In this document: in pieces, positions 22,699 through 33,773 of the stretch
Layout of the letters: every line of letters begins with the position of its first letter
Position numbering within the stretch: position 1 is the stretch's first letter
NCBI GenBank assembly: GCA_950097015.1
Contig: CATNEN010000002.1
Span: 8,509,501-8,573,500, forward strand
From: Macrostomum hystrix
Taxonomy: Eukaryota; Platyhelminthes; Macrostomidae
Length of the DNA stretch: 64,000 nt
Reading direction: 5' to 3'
Notes under the pieces: model-generated
Seen by the model: only the letters and a program-made list of their open reading frames with translations
What the model was told of the DNA's origin: nothing
Database searches by the model: none
Position numbers and translations under genes: made by a program

Positions 22699-22843
22699 GT
22701 TTTCGGCGTCTATAAAGACAAAAGGTTGCACACACACACACACAGACAGAGTTTTCACTTTTACATATATATAGAAAAGTGAAAACTCTGTCTGTCTGTC
22801 TGTCTGTGTGTGTGCAACCTTTTGTCTTTATAGACGCCGAAAC
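22699..22843. repeat. Long palindrome (about 65-bp arms)
   Basis: The left arm begins ggttttcggcgtctataaag and the right arm ends ctttatagacgccgaaacc. Between them ca/tg dinucleotide and ctgt runs also pair, leaving a small ta-rich centre. The sequence after the right arm (ctcaaccaaatcgcaccaaa) resembles a common type of invertebrate repeat that follows ctgt repeats. I infer a foldback or head-to-head terminal copy of such an element, perhaps Helitron-like. Confidence 0.85.
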
Positions 22844-23162
22844 CGCTCAACCAAATCGCACCAAACTTTGCACATACCTAAAACCACCTACGCTGAGTGC
22901 AATAGGCTACTCAAATTCCCGAAAAATCATTTCCTTCCTGCTCAAAAGTGCAAAAAACTGCTCAAAAATCGTTAAAAAATCACTCAATTCGACATATCGT
23001 CGCCCCACTTTGTCAGATTTTCTCCAAATTTGATCCACTTACACTTTACATGTTTTCCAACAATGCTGTCAATTTTGAACATCTCAACTCAATCCAGAGC
23101 AAAGCTGCATCATCTCAAAGTGAGTCACTTTTTGTTTTCCGAGGACAGCCACCCCAACTCCC

Positions 23163-23188
23163 CTCCGCCACTCTGCGGAGTGGCGGAG
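23163..23188. repeat. GC-rich hairpin
   Basis: A perfect 11-bp stem (ctccgccactc with gagtggcggag) has a 4-base loop. It lies 320 bp after the palindrome and could be the terminal hairpin of the same element, but no CTRR end follows it. Confidence 0.6.
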
Positions 23189-23324
23189 ACATCTGACAGC
23201 CAATTTTATAAGACATCTGACAGCCAGTCAGCCTATAGCGGTCCGGACAATGGGCTGCTTTTCCTAACACAATGAAAACTGCCGCAGAAGGGCTGTTCAT
23301 TTTCTTAATTCAAATGGCCCGCTT

Positions 23325-23385
23325 TGCATCGAGACGAGCTGAAACGAGCTGAAACGAGCTGAAACGAGCTGAGACGAGCTGAAGC
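23325..23385. repeat. 12-bp short tandem repeat
   Basis: Five copies of gagctgaaacga, the last ones with gagacg or gaagcg. 23386-23636 holds nothing recognised. Confidence 0.85.
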
Positions 23386-23636
23386 GTGCCGCGTGCAAGA
23401 ATTTATAATTTATTCGAAACCAAACCAGATGACTCACAATAAGCTGCAGGAACTGTGTGCAAACTCCATGTTCATCTGTCACTCACTGTCCACAGTAACA
23501 GACTAATAAGCCACATACAATGGCTGGCTGGCAAGCCTCTCATTGCTTGTTGCCTACATCATCCAATCTTTGTCTCGTTTCAGCTCAGTAGTACGGGCTC
23601 GCAATATGTGTAAAGGCTTCTGGCCGCATCTTTGAA

Positions 23637-24030
23637 TATGAATCGTGTGATGTACCGGGTATATGCTGTGATGTACTGGGTATATGCTGTGATGTACCGG
23701 GTATATGCTGTGATGTACCGGGTATATGCTGTGATGTACCGGGTATATGCTGTGATGTACCGGGTATATGCTGTGATGTACCGGGTATATGCTGTGATGT
23801 ACCGGGTATATGCTGTGATGTACCGGGTATATGCTGTGATGTACTGGGTATATGCTGTGATGTACCGGGTATATGCTGTGATGTACTGGGTATATGCTGT
23901 GATGTACCGGGTATATGCTGTGATGTACCGGGTATATGCTGTGATGTACCGGGTATATGCTGTGATGTACCGGGTATATGCTGTGATGTACCGGGTATAT
24001 GCTGTGATGTACCGGGTATATCCTGTGATG
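23637..24030. repeat. 21-bp minisatellite
   Basis: About 18 copies of a unit containing gtaccgggtatatgctgtga, with a few ccggg to ctggg changes. Because 21 is a multiple of three, open frames of up to 250 codons cross it in several frames on both strands; these are artefacts. Confidence 0.95.
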
Positions 24031-24251
24031 CTTGGGGTGAGCAGTGAGGGTGAGGGCAGTGGGAGCATTGGTTTGTATCTTCAAAAAGTATCTGAAGCGC
24101 TGACAGAACAAGGTCATCAGAAAGTGAGGACCACACAAAGGACGGCAGTCACAATGCTGCCCAGGAACCGGAGAAGACTGGCTGCGCGGCACCCCATGGA
24201 TCCCCGTTTCCATGGTGACAGGTTGCAGAGCGTTTGCTCATCCCCCCTTTT

Positions 24252-24348
24252 AGGGACTGGGATCAGGGACTGGGATCAAGGACTGGGATCAGGGACTGGG
24301 ATCAGGGACTGGGATCAGGGACTGGGATCAGGGACTGGGATCAGGGAT
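24252..24348. repeat. 14-bp minisatellite
   Basis: Seven copies of gggactgggatcag. The word gggatcaggga also occurs in the array at 1441-1975. Confidence 0.9.
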
Positions 24349-24545
24349 TGGCCATCAACGCCGATGGTTCAAACCGGATCAGAAGCTCAATAGAAACCTA
24401 GCCGTCGGGCTGTCTGAGATAGCAAAGCAGAACCCACTGCTCAGCATAATCACTGTATGGGAATGGAGCGGAGTGGAAGCACTCAAAGACTTTTGTGAAT
24501 TGTTAGAACCTCTGCACAGACGCCGGCTGGGAATGTGTATCGCAT

Positions 24546-25139
24546 ATGATAAATCACAACTCAAACGATACCATCGTCACAGCCTTCAACACTGGGTTCT
24601 GGCAGCTGGAGCACGAGTGTTTCAGCGCATCAGACAAGGACCACTATCTCTTGACGAAGCTCAGGATGACAGCGAACAATATGCTCTTGGCCTACTTCTC
24701 TGTGCATCTGCCACATAAGATCGATAAGGGGAAGCAAGATAATTATGGACCATTAAAAGCAGCGATCAAAAATATTTGCACCGATGCAGACATGATCATG
24801 ATTGGTGGCGATTGGAACATTGTGCCTGCTTTGATCCGCCAGAATATTCTTTCTGACATTTGCCTCGCCTTTGAAAATGAAGATGGCAACACAAGCGCTT
24901 CAAGTAGAGACTATCCAATCGATAACTTCGCACTGATCCGGCCAGCACGCTCGAGACTACAGAATATGCCACAATTTGGTGTACGGCGTATGATGACAAA
25001 CCTGCGAGACGAATGGACAACGCATGCTCCGATCTGGGCGGAGCTTCGACTTCCTCCAATGAGGTCTGAGTTGCCTGACATTCAGGAACTGATCGGATGG
25101 CACGTTTGCCGACGAGTACGCGTCCTGATAATTCACTAG
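24546..25139 (+). mobile_element. Non-LTR retrotransposon endonuclease fragment
   Basis: An open stretch of 197 codons resembles the C-terminal half of an exonuclease-endonuclease-phosphatase domain of LINE elements. DMIMIGGDWNIVP fits the conserved G-D-x-N strand, and WTTHAPIWAEL fits the terminal S/T-D/x-H-x-P motif (here His-Ala-Pro). No reverse transcriptase follows; a 16-bp array begins about 110 bp downstream. It is a 5' fragment without its partner domain. The subfamily is unknown. Confidence 0.6.
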
Positions 25140-25249
25140 ATAAGTTAGCAATTTCTATAGTGTTCTCCATTTTCTTGTACGATTACAAACCTAGAGAAAA
25201 TAGATTATAGTGTGTCAGTCTAATAGTTCAAAATGATAAGACGAATAAA

Positions 25250-26400
25250 ACATCTAACAGCTTGAATATCTAACAGCTTGAATATCTAACAGCTTGAATA
25301 TCTAACAGCTTGAATATCTAACAGCTTGAATATCTAACAGCTTGAATATCTAACAGCTTGAATATCTAACAGCTTGAATATCTAACAGCTTGAATATCTA
25401 ACAGCTTGAATATCTAACAGCTTGAATATCTAACAGCTTGAATATCTAACAGCTTGAATATCTAACAGCTTGAATATCTAACAGCTTGAATATCTAACAG
25501 CTTGAATATCTAACAGCTTGAATATCTAACAGCTTGAATATCTAACAGCTTGAATATCTAACAGCTTGAATATCTAACAGCTTCAATATCTAACAGCTTC
25601 AATATCTAACAGCTTGAATATCTAACAGCTTCAATATCTAACAGCTTGAATATCTAACAGCTTCAATATCTAACAGCTTGAATATCTAACAGCTTGAATA
25701 TCTAACAGCTTGAATATCTAACAGCTTGAATATCTAACAGCTTCAATATCTTACAGCTTGAATATCTAACAGCTTGAATATCTAACAGCTTGAATATCTA
25801 ACAGCTTGAATATCTAACAGCTTGAATATCTAACAGCTTGAATATCTAACAGCTTGAATATCTAACAGCTTGAATATCTAACAGCTTGAATATCTAACAG
25901 CTTGAATATCTAACAGCTTGAATATCTAACAGCTTGAATATCTAACAGCTTGAATATCTAACAGCTTAAATATCTAACAGCTTGAATATCTAACAGCTTC
26001 AATATCTAACAGCTTGAATATCTAACAGCTTGAATATCTAACAGCTTCAATATCTAACAGCTTGAATATCTAACAGCTTGAATATCTAACAGCTTGAATA
26101 TCTAACAGCTTGAATATCTAACAGCTTTAATATCTAACAGCTTCAATATCTAACAGCTTGAATATCTAACAGCTTCAATATCTAACAGCTTCAATATCTA
26201 ACAGATTCAGTATCTAACAGCTTTAATATCTAACGGCTTGAATATCTAACGGCTTGAATATCTAACAGCTTGAATATCTAACAGCTTCAATATCTAACAG
26301 CTTGAATATCTAACAGCTTCAATATCTAACAGCTTGAATATCTAACAGCTTCAATATCTAACAGCTTGAATATCTAACAGCTTCAATATCTAACAGCTTT
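25250..26400. repeat. 16-bp minisatellite, about 72 copies
   Basis: An uninterrupted run of cttgaatatctaacag over 1.15 kb. Variants are mostly cttcaatatctaacag, more frequent toward the 3' end. Every frame is blocked by TAA, so this array has no ORF. Confidence 0.96.
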
Positions 26401-27268
26401 CAAGAACTGAGGAAGAACTTAGCTGGCGTAAAAGATTACGACAGCTGCTCTAACTTTGCAGAAATCATTAGGCAATTGTAATTTTTTTCGACAAACAATT
26501 GATTCTCTGCGGAGTACTCACAACTCCTAATTTGAGTTTTGGTTGGTGCTCTCGGGAAAGGAATTTAGAGTGAACGAGACACATTTCTCTCCTCTCCTTT
26601 CTCGACCCAAGGAAAAAGAAGTTCCCTGTTGGAGTTGTATGGTCAGCCTTATAAAAAGAGCATATTGTGTGATCCACGCGCCAGCTAACCTATCCAGCGC
26701 TAATAGCATGCAGCAACTTCTTATTTTTGGATTGCTCAATCTCTGGATCTTGCCATGGATGTTGAAATGCAATTGCTCGGACACCCCTCGCGAAGCCAGC
26801 TATCAACAGTTTGACTTGTTTGACTTGTTTGACTAAAATAGAAAATGAGCTCGGGAGAGCGTAGAAGAAAACGGAGTGGCTAGGAGTTGTTCTGCGTGGT
26901 GACTGAAAAAGCAAAATTGGGGAGAAAAAGCAGGCGCTCACCCTGAAACCAGCTGTTTCTGTTGCTGCTGTTTTATATTGTTGCATAGGATTAGTTAAAA
27001 GCAACTACGAAAGGCATTCTGTCTTCTGCTGCAAGGCTGTGCAGTTACCCAGAATTTTGAGGTCGCTGTATAGGATTTGCCACGTCGCTTACCACATAAA
27101 AAATCGATAATCTGTCGCTTATATTTTTCAGTTTTTATCAATGTAAACTGTCTACTCTCATTTCTTTCAGCAGTCTTCCAAGCTTTTTTTGAAGCGTGCA
27201 ATACAAAACCAAACCCTTCTCCCAAACACCTGCAAAACCAATCTAACCACAGAATTTTCTTGCTTGAA
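26401..27268. other. Region 3' of the PLA2-domain ORF
   Basis: Minus-strand frames show traces similar to the end of the neighbouring ORF (FVLHASKKAW near 27200 versus FVLHAPNKEL near 27320), suggesting a small internal duplication. No intact gene is supported. Confidence 0.35.
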
Positions 27269-27718
27269 TCATTCTGCTCTCTCAACCCCCAGCTCTCTCA
27301 GCAGTCGTCCTAGTTCTTTATTAGGAGCATGCAATACAAAACCCACCAAACAGCCGCCAAGCCCCAAGCCCAACTTTGTCTTACCAAAAATAGCAGCTTT
27401 AACTAGCTTTCGAGCGATCGATTCCTCCCTCCCGCTTGAATCCCCCATATTGTCTCGCATTCTGAGCATTTCTTTGTCCCAGCGAGTCTTCTCCTCTGGA
27501 AAATCCCTATACTTAATATCATGCCACATGCAGACAGAGTCTAGCTCGTTCACAGGCTCATGCCCAGGATTTGGATTATTGTTTTTATCTAGCTGTATTT
27601 CAAGCGGATTCACAGGCCCGCAATATTTGTAGCCGGGAATTGTCCAGCCTTTGTTTGGATGAGGAAGCTTTTCTACCAGCCCATGTGAATCTAGTTTACC
27701 ACCAGAGCGGTGCATCAT
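27269..27718 (-). CDS. Parvovirus VP1-type phospholipase A2 domain ORF
   Basis: An intact single-exon ORF of 149 codons from ATG. Residues about 28-80 match the phospholipase A2 domain known from parvovirus VP1 unique regions: a calcium-loop-like YCGPVNPLE, then PVNELD and the catalytic dyad in WHDIKY. A lysine-rich stretch and a Gly-rich hydrophobic segment (GLGLGGCLVGFVLHA) follow. It lacks the rest of a capsid protein. It may be an endogenous viral fragment or a host gene of viral origin; related PLA2 domains also occur outside parvoviruses. The open frame with catalytic residues intact argues against old, neutral decay. No introns, no signal peptide. Confidence 0.75.
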   Translation of the reverse strand: MMHRSGGKLDSHGLVEKLPHPNKGWTIPGYKYCGPVNPLEIQLDKNNNPNPGHEPVNELDSVCMWHDIKYRDFPEEKTRWDKEMLRMRDNMGDSSGREESIARKLVKAAIFGKTKLGLGLGGCLVGFVLHAPNKELGRLLRELGVERAE

Positions 27719-27851
27719 TTTTATTCAAAATGTAATTAAAAAAATAACGACAGAGTAGAGACTTCAAAAGCTCTACTACAGCGACAAAGGATTCTTTGTA
27801 GGAAAAAATGCAGTCACCAAACTCGCAGAACTAAGCAATGAATCAAAACAA

Positions 27852-28336
27852 ACAAATCCTACAATAATCCTACAAGAATCCTACAAGAATCCTTCAAGAA
27901 TCCTACAAGAATCCTACAAGAATCCTTCAAGAATCCTACAAGAATCCTACAAGAATCCTACAAGAATCCTACAAGAATCCTACAAGAATCCTGCAAGAAT
28001 CCTACAATAATCCTACAAGAATCCTGCAAGAATTCTACAAGAATCCTACAAGAATCCTACAATAATCCTTCAAGAATCCTACAAGAATCCTTCAAGAATC
28101 CTACAAGAATCCTTCAAGAATCCTACAAGAATCCTACAATAATCCTTCAAGAATCCTGCAAGAATCCTGCAAGAATCCTACAAGAATCCTGCAAGAATCC
28201 TGCAAGAATCCTACAAGAATCCTACAATAATCCTAGAGAATCCTACAAGAATCCTACAAGAATCCTACAAGAATCCTACAAGAATCCTACAAGAATCCTA
28301 CAAGAATCCTACAAGAATCCTACAAGAATCCTACAA
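27852..28336. repeat. 11-bp minisatellite
   Basis: About 44 copies of aagaatcctac, with cttc, ctgc and aataatcc variants scattered through. It starts about 130 bp from the 5' end of the PLA2-domain ORF and could sit in its promoter. Confidence 0.95.
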
Positions 28337-28683
28337 AAATTCCTTGCAGAATTTCCAGAGGGTTCGAGGCTCGGACCGAGGTCTGCATGTGAGCATTTTC
28401 GTGGCCAGCTGCTGGTGAAAATTACTCCACCTAAGAATCGTGAAAATTCCCAAAGTGTGAGCTGGCTCTCACACTCACTCAATTCTCGCAGCACGCCACA
28501 CATCAGTTTCATGCTGAAATAATGTATACTCACTCTTACAGTTCAAGCTGTCAATTCCCTAATGCCCCGTACTCTCATGCGCTAGAGACTTAATGGCTTC
28601 CATAGCAACGAAAATCAATACAAGGCGAAAGCAATATGGGCTTGCTAGCGCAGAGACAAAGCCAGACCCTGCTCAGCCTGCTC
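28337..28683. other. Spacer between two arrays
   Basis: No gene or element recognised. Confidence 0.35.
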
Positions 28684-30207
28684 TTCCCTGTCTCGTCTCT
28701 CCCCTGTCTTATGTCTCCCCTGCCTCATCTCTCCCCTGTCTCATCTCTCCCCTGCCACATCTCTCCCCTGCCACATCTCTCCCCTGTCTCATCTCTCCCC
28801 TGCCACATCTCTCCCCTGCCTCATCTCTCCCCTGCCTCATATCTCTCCTGTCTCATCTCTCCCCTGCCTCATCTCTCCCCTGCCTCATCTCTCCCCTGTC
28901 TCATCTCTCCCCTGCGTCATCTCTCCCCTGTCTCATTTCTCCCTGCGTCATCCCTCTCCTGTCTCATCTCTCCCCAGCCTCATCTCTCCACTGTCTGATC
29001 TCTCCCCTGCCTCATCTCTCCCCTGCCACATCTCTCCCCTGTCTCATCTCTCCCCTGTCTCATCTCTCCCCTGCCCCATCTCTCCCCTGTCTTATCTCTC
29101 CCCTGTCTCATCTCTCCCCAGCCTCATCTCTCCCCTGTCTCATCTCTCCCCTGCGTCATCTCTCCCCTGCCTCATCTCTCCCCTGCCTCATCTCTCCCCT
29201 GCCTCATCTCTCCCCTGCCTCATCTCTCCCCTGTCTCATCTCTCCCCTGTCTCATCTCTCCCCTGCCTCATCTCTCCCCTGTCTCATCTCTCCCCTGCGT
29301 CATCTCTCCCCTGCCTCATCTCTCCCCTGCCACATCTCTCCCCTGCCTCATCTCTCCCCTGCCTCATCTCTCCCCTGTCTCATCTCTCCCCTGTCTCATC
29401 TCTCCCCTGCCTCATCTCTCCCCTGTCTCATCTCTCCCCTGCGTCATCTCTCCCCTGTCTCATTTCTCCCTGCGTCATCCCTCTCCTGTCTCATCTCTCC
29501 CCAGCCTCATCTCTCCACTGTCTGATCTCTCCCCTGCCTCATCTCTCCCCTGCCACATCTCTCCCCTGTCTCATCTCTCCCCTGTCTCATCTCTCCCCTG
29601 CCCCATCTCTCCCCTGTCTTATCTCTCCCCTGTCTCATCTCTCCCCAGCCTCATCTCTCCCCTGTCTCATCTCTCCCCTGCGTCATCTCTCCCCTGCCTC
29701 ATCTCTCCCCTGCCTCATCTCTCCCCTGCCTCATCTCTCCCCTGCCTCATCTCTCCCCTGTCTCATCTCTCCCCTGTCTCATCTCTCCCCTGCCTCATCT
29801 CTCCCCTGTCTCATCTCTCCCCTGCGTCATCTCTCCCCTGCCTCATCTCTCCCCTGCCTCATCTCTCCCCTGCCTCATCTCTCCCCTGCCTCATCTCTCC
29901 CCTGTCTCATCTCTCCCCTGTCTCATCTCTCCCCTGCCTCATCTCTCCCCTGTCTCATCTCTCCCCTGCCTCATCTCTCCCCTGTCTCATCTCTCCCCTG
30001 CGTCATCTCTCCCCTGCCTCATCTCTCCCCTGCGTCATCTCTCCCTGCGTCATCCCTCTCCTGTCTCATCTCTCCCCTGTCTCATCTCTCCCCTGCCCCA
30101 TCTCTCCCCTGTCTTATCTCTCCCCTGTCTCATCTCTCCCCAGCCTCATCTCTCCACTGTCTGATCTCTTTCTGCCTCATCTCTCCACTGTCTGATCTCT
30201 CCCCTGC
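28684..30207. repeat. 16-bp minisatellite, locus 3 of 3, with higher-order copies
   Basis: About 95 copies of tctcccctg(t/c)ctcatc. A marker block with atttctccctgcgtcatccc occurs near 28931 and again near 29458, 527 bp apart. The units after each follow the same variant order, so the array includes a duplicated higher-order block. A partial third block starts near 30040. Pro/Ser/Leu-rich frames of up to 310 codons are artefacts. Confidence 0.95.
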
Positions 30208-30645
30208 CTCATCTAAAAATAGAGTGATCAGAGATCATTTTTTAAATAACTTTTATAAATAGCGTCTCTTAGCAACAAAACACCTAGGAGCTAGAAGGCA
30301 GACTAGTAGGGAAGACGAGGAAGTCTTCAATACTGCTCTATTCTGGTTGCCCCACCCCAGCTGCGCAGCCGAGCCACCCCAGCCGCTAGTGAGTGAGTTA
30401 GTGTTCCTTCTGTCCTATCTCTCAGTTCAGAAGGAAGCCAGGAAATTGCCCAGCCAGTCATAGCTGGGGATTCAATCCGGGGTCCAATAGAAAGGCTCGG
30501 CAGGTTTAGCCTGTTGCCAAAGCCAAGGCCATATAATTAACATCTACAGCAATTGCAGCTCGCACGAATTGCCCACTGCGCTTGATGTGAGCTTCGACTC
30601 TGCAACTGCTCAGCACGGTAAGTGGCATCAGTGGGAGCAATAGGA
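30208..30645. other. Spacer, nothing recognised
   Basis: A minus-strand open frame (30506-30874) covers part of this and of the possible founder unit, but shows no domain I recognise. Confidence 0.35.
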
Positions 30646-30694
30646 ATGCGGTACTAGGCTTCGCACGCGCGAAGCTTATCGAGTGCAAATACAT
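30646..30694. repeat. Possible founder unit of the 45-bp array
   Basis: A single copy reads aataggaatgcggtactagg, then gcttc, a variable patch with cgcgcg, and agcttatcgagtgcaaata. It matches the 45-bp unit of the array at 31018-32105 at both ends, with differences in the middle. The following sequence (ccctgtgtacccttggcaaa and on to gctgattgttgga) resembles the flank after the array near 32262-32330. Confidence 0.7.
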
Positions 30695-30934
30695 TCGCCC
30701 CTGTGTACCCTTGGCAAAATATGCTGCCAAGTAGCTGATTGTTGGAGTAACACAAAGCTTGATTGCTTGAGTGAGTGAGTCGTTTACAGGTGGCATTTGA
30801 CACCCAACAGCAGTGGAGTTGGGGCTATTGTGATTCTCCAAATGTGATTGTGATCTAAGAAAATATTTGTACAATGTACTAAGGCGGAGAGAAACATCAT
30901 TCTATATACCTTACTACCTATATTTGAAGGAGGT

Positions 30935-31016
30935 TGTAGCGTCCTGGATTCCCGAGAGGTTCGATTCCCGACTCCAGTGGAACAATATGTGTACTTTAGC
31001 AAGATACTTAATTTAA
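30935..31016 (+). mobile_element. SINE family B fragment
   Basis: Contains gaggttcgattcccgactcc and gtactttagcaagatactta, the B box and core seen at 14371. It ends exactly where the 45-bp array begins. Confidence 0.65.
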
Positions 31017-31017
31017 G

Positions 31018-32105
31018 ATAGGAGTGCGGTTCTGGGCTTCAGGTGCAGCTTATCGAGTGTAAATAGGAATGCGGTTCCGGGCTTCAGGTGCAGCTTATCG
31101 AGTGTAAATAGGAGTGCGGTTCCGGGCTTCAGGTGCAGCTTATCGAGTGTAAATAGGAGTGCGGTTCTGGGCTTCAGGTGCAGCTTATCGAGTGTAAATA
31201 GGAGTGCGGTTCTGGGCTTCAGGTGCAGCTTATCGAGTGTAAATAGGAATGTGGTTCTGGGCTTCAGGTGCAGCTTATCGAGTGTAAATAGGAATGCGGT
31301 TCCGGGCTTCAGGTGCAGCTTATCGAGTGTAAATAGGAGTGCGGTTCCGGGCTTCAGGTGCAGCTTATCGAGTGTAAATAGGAGTGCGGTTCTGGGCTTC
31401 AGGTGCAGCTTATCGAGTGTGAATAGGAATGTGGTTCTGGGCTTCAGTTGCAGCTTATCGAGTGTAAATAGGAATGCGGTTCTGGGCTTCAGGTGCAGCT
31501 TATCGAGTGTAAATAGGAATGCAGTTCCGGGCTTCAGGTGCAGCTTATCGAGTGTGAATAGGAGTGCAGTTCCGGGCTTCAGGTGCAGCTTATCGAGTGT
31601 AAATAGGAGTGCAGTTCCGGGCTTCAGGTGCAGCTTATCGAGTGTAAATAGGAGTGCAGTTCCGGGCTTCAGGTGCAGCTTATCGAGTGTAAATAGGAGT
31701 GCAGTTCCGGGCTTCAGGTGCAGCTTATCGAGTGTAAATAGGAGTGCAGTTCCGGGCTTCAGGTGCAGCTTATCGAGTGTAAATAGGAGTGCAGTTCCGG
31801 GCTTCAGGTGCAGCTTATCGAGTGTAAATAGGAGTGCAGTTCCGGGCTTCAGGTGCAGCTTATCGAGTGTAAATAGGAGTGCAGTTCCGGGCTTCAGGTG
31901 CAGCTTATCGAGTGTAAATAGGAGTGCAGTTCCGGGCTTCAGGTGCAGCTTATCGAGTGTAAATAGGAGTGCAGTTCCGGGCTTCAGGTGCAGCTTATCG
32001 AGTGTAAATAGGAGTGCAGTTCCGGGCTTCAGGTGCAGCTTATCGAGTGTAAATAGGAGTGCGGTTCCGGGCTTCAGGTGCAGCTTATCGAGTGTAAATA
32101 GGAAT
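31018..32105. repeat. 45-bp minisatellite
   Basis: About 24 copies of a 45-bp unit with gcttcaggtgcagcttatcg and agtgtaaataggagtgcggt. Most units are identical, with variants clustered in the first half (gcggtt/gcagtt, ggaat/ggagt). Since 45 is a multiple of three, frames of 297 and 369 codons stay open on the two strands; neither is a supported protein. Confidence 0.96.
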
Positions 32106-32575
32106 AAGAGTACAGCTGTCACTCATTTTCGGACTCGACTGTAGGAAGCATTGAAGCATTGAAAATTAATGAGATGCAGAAGTTGCGGATATACAAACTG
32201 AGTCGGGACTGTAGCCGGATCCAAAGCCGGAGCTGCATTGGGAAATTCAGTACGTTTGCTGTCCCACCTGTGTCCCCTTGGCAAAAGGTGCTCCCATAAC
32301 TGATCCCAAACTGCTGATTGTTGGACTAGCTTAAAAGTTTGATTGAGTTTTATGCTGAGGGCATTTGAGCAAAAACAGGTAAAGCGCAGTTATTGTCTTG
32401 GTAAAATATTATTTTAAGTATCGAGTGCCAAATGATCTAGCTTTTATGCAGCAGGTCAATTTTCAGTTCAGTCATTGTGCCTATTTGAGCACAAGTAACA
32501 ACTGATCATAACTGTGACACGATATTTCCAAACATTCTTTCAGTTTGACTCCAGCCCAACTGCAGATTGTCAGAG
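32106..32575. other. Upstream of the DUF2431 gene
   Basis: The first part is a diverged duplicate of sequence around 30690-30790 (cttggcaaaa, then ctgattgttgga). The remainder should contain the promoter of the next gene. Confidence 0.45.
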
Positions 32576-33609
32576 ATGGAGGACCGATTGGTAGGAGCGA
32601 TGACTGCAATGGGAATTAATGAGGCTCCGCGGAGGCTTTACTGGAAGAAGGAATTGGACGAATTGGGAGCTCAATTGGGAGTTGAACTCCCAATCCAATT
32701 CAGGGAAGAGCAGCCTAATTGGCCACTCATTGTAATCTCCTCAAGAAACTTCTCTCCTCAAACTCCTTCTCTCCTCCCCGAGACGTTCGTGTTCCTCGGC
32801 GAGGGAAATTTCACCTTCTGCACGGCCTTCGCTGCCTACCGCGGCTCCTGGCTGGGAATTGTGCCCACCAACTACTACGCAAATGGAGCCGTTCCTGCAG
32901 ACATGCAGCAGGCCTGGAATGAAACTGCGCCTCCTCGACGCCATCTCGACGCAACAAACATGGGAACTCGAGATGATCTGCTCGGGAATATGGGAATTCC
33001 TAAGACTTCTGCCATCACCCTTTGGTTCCAGTGTCCTTGGCGTCATGGTGTCGGAGGAGTAGAGACGCTCCTGAAGTGCATGTTTTCTAGCGCTGCAGGG
33101 GTGCAAAATCAAGGCGAACTGTTTCTCGTCGGACTGTGCGTCGATCCCAGGCGTGGTAACGATCAAGGACCGTATTTCCGCCGGTACGGCCAGGTGACGG
33201 CAGCAGCCGGTGCCGCAGGATACGATTGCCTTGGCGCTGACCAGCAGTTTGTTGGCCAAATGCTTGAATTGGGGTATAAGCACCATAGCGATAAGCAACA
33301 AGTTGGCCTAACTAGAAATGACCAATTCGCCACTCTCCTGTTCAGAAAAAAGTGAGTTGAATTTAAAATTATTATCTATTTTTTTTCTGGACCAGTGCAA
33401 ACTGCAGTCGGGATCGGAATCCGGTGAACTGGGTGCCCGCTCTGCTCAATCCAGCTCATTTCCCTCACCTGCAACAATCCGCTGCAGCCAGAGCTGCGCA
33501 CAGACTGAATCCAGGCATTCTCTCTGTCCCACCTGTCATGACACCTGCCACAATGTCTCCCTTTTGTTCCTCACCAAAGTCGGACAAGACCAGTCAGTGC
33601 CTTGGCTAA
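32576..33609 (+). CDS. DUF2431 (BMT5/FDXACB1-like) Rossmann-fold protein
   Basis: Exon 1 is 32576-33351 and a tentative exon 2 is 33396-33609 (phase 2), giving about 329 residues. The DUF2431 glycine motif is clear: FVFLGEGNFTFCTAFA, followed by VPTNYY. The later HLDATNM aligns with the V-D-A-T strand. The family's usual FNFPH-like segment reads WFQCPW here. Proteins of this family include the yeast 25S rRNA uridine-N3 methyltransferase Bmt5 and animal FDXACB1, so an RNA methyltransferase role is possible but not shown. The ATG at 32576 opens the frame; the frame could also start 9 bases earlier at a TTG, which I reject. The C-terminal exon is uncertain because a second frame across 33396-33636 is also open. 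Confidence 0.75.
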
Positions 33610-33773
33610 GTCTCGAAATATACTCGCCTTTCTACTGTGAGTAGAGAATAGCATAGAGGCAAAATCCTCTCTCTTCTATTCCTTAAAATTCATTTAGTCC
33701 TCTACGTTGGCTACTGAAAGTAGTGCTGTAAGCTGTTTGTCATAGTACAGATCGTATTGCGTTGTCACCTTTC

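Noticed and set aside
23554-24393. Frames of 160-250 codons with a seven-residue repeat
   Set aside because: Products of the 21-bp array, open in several frames on both strands.
28593-29525. 310-codon Pro/Ser/Leu-rich protein
   Set aside because: Translation of the 16-bp array; the same composition appears in other frames.
31013-32122. 369-codon open frame on the minus strand and 297-codon frame on the plus strand
   Set aside because: Both are translations of a 45-bp minisatellite whose unit is a multiple of three; no signal peptide, no domain.
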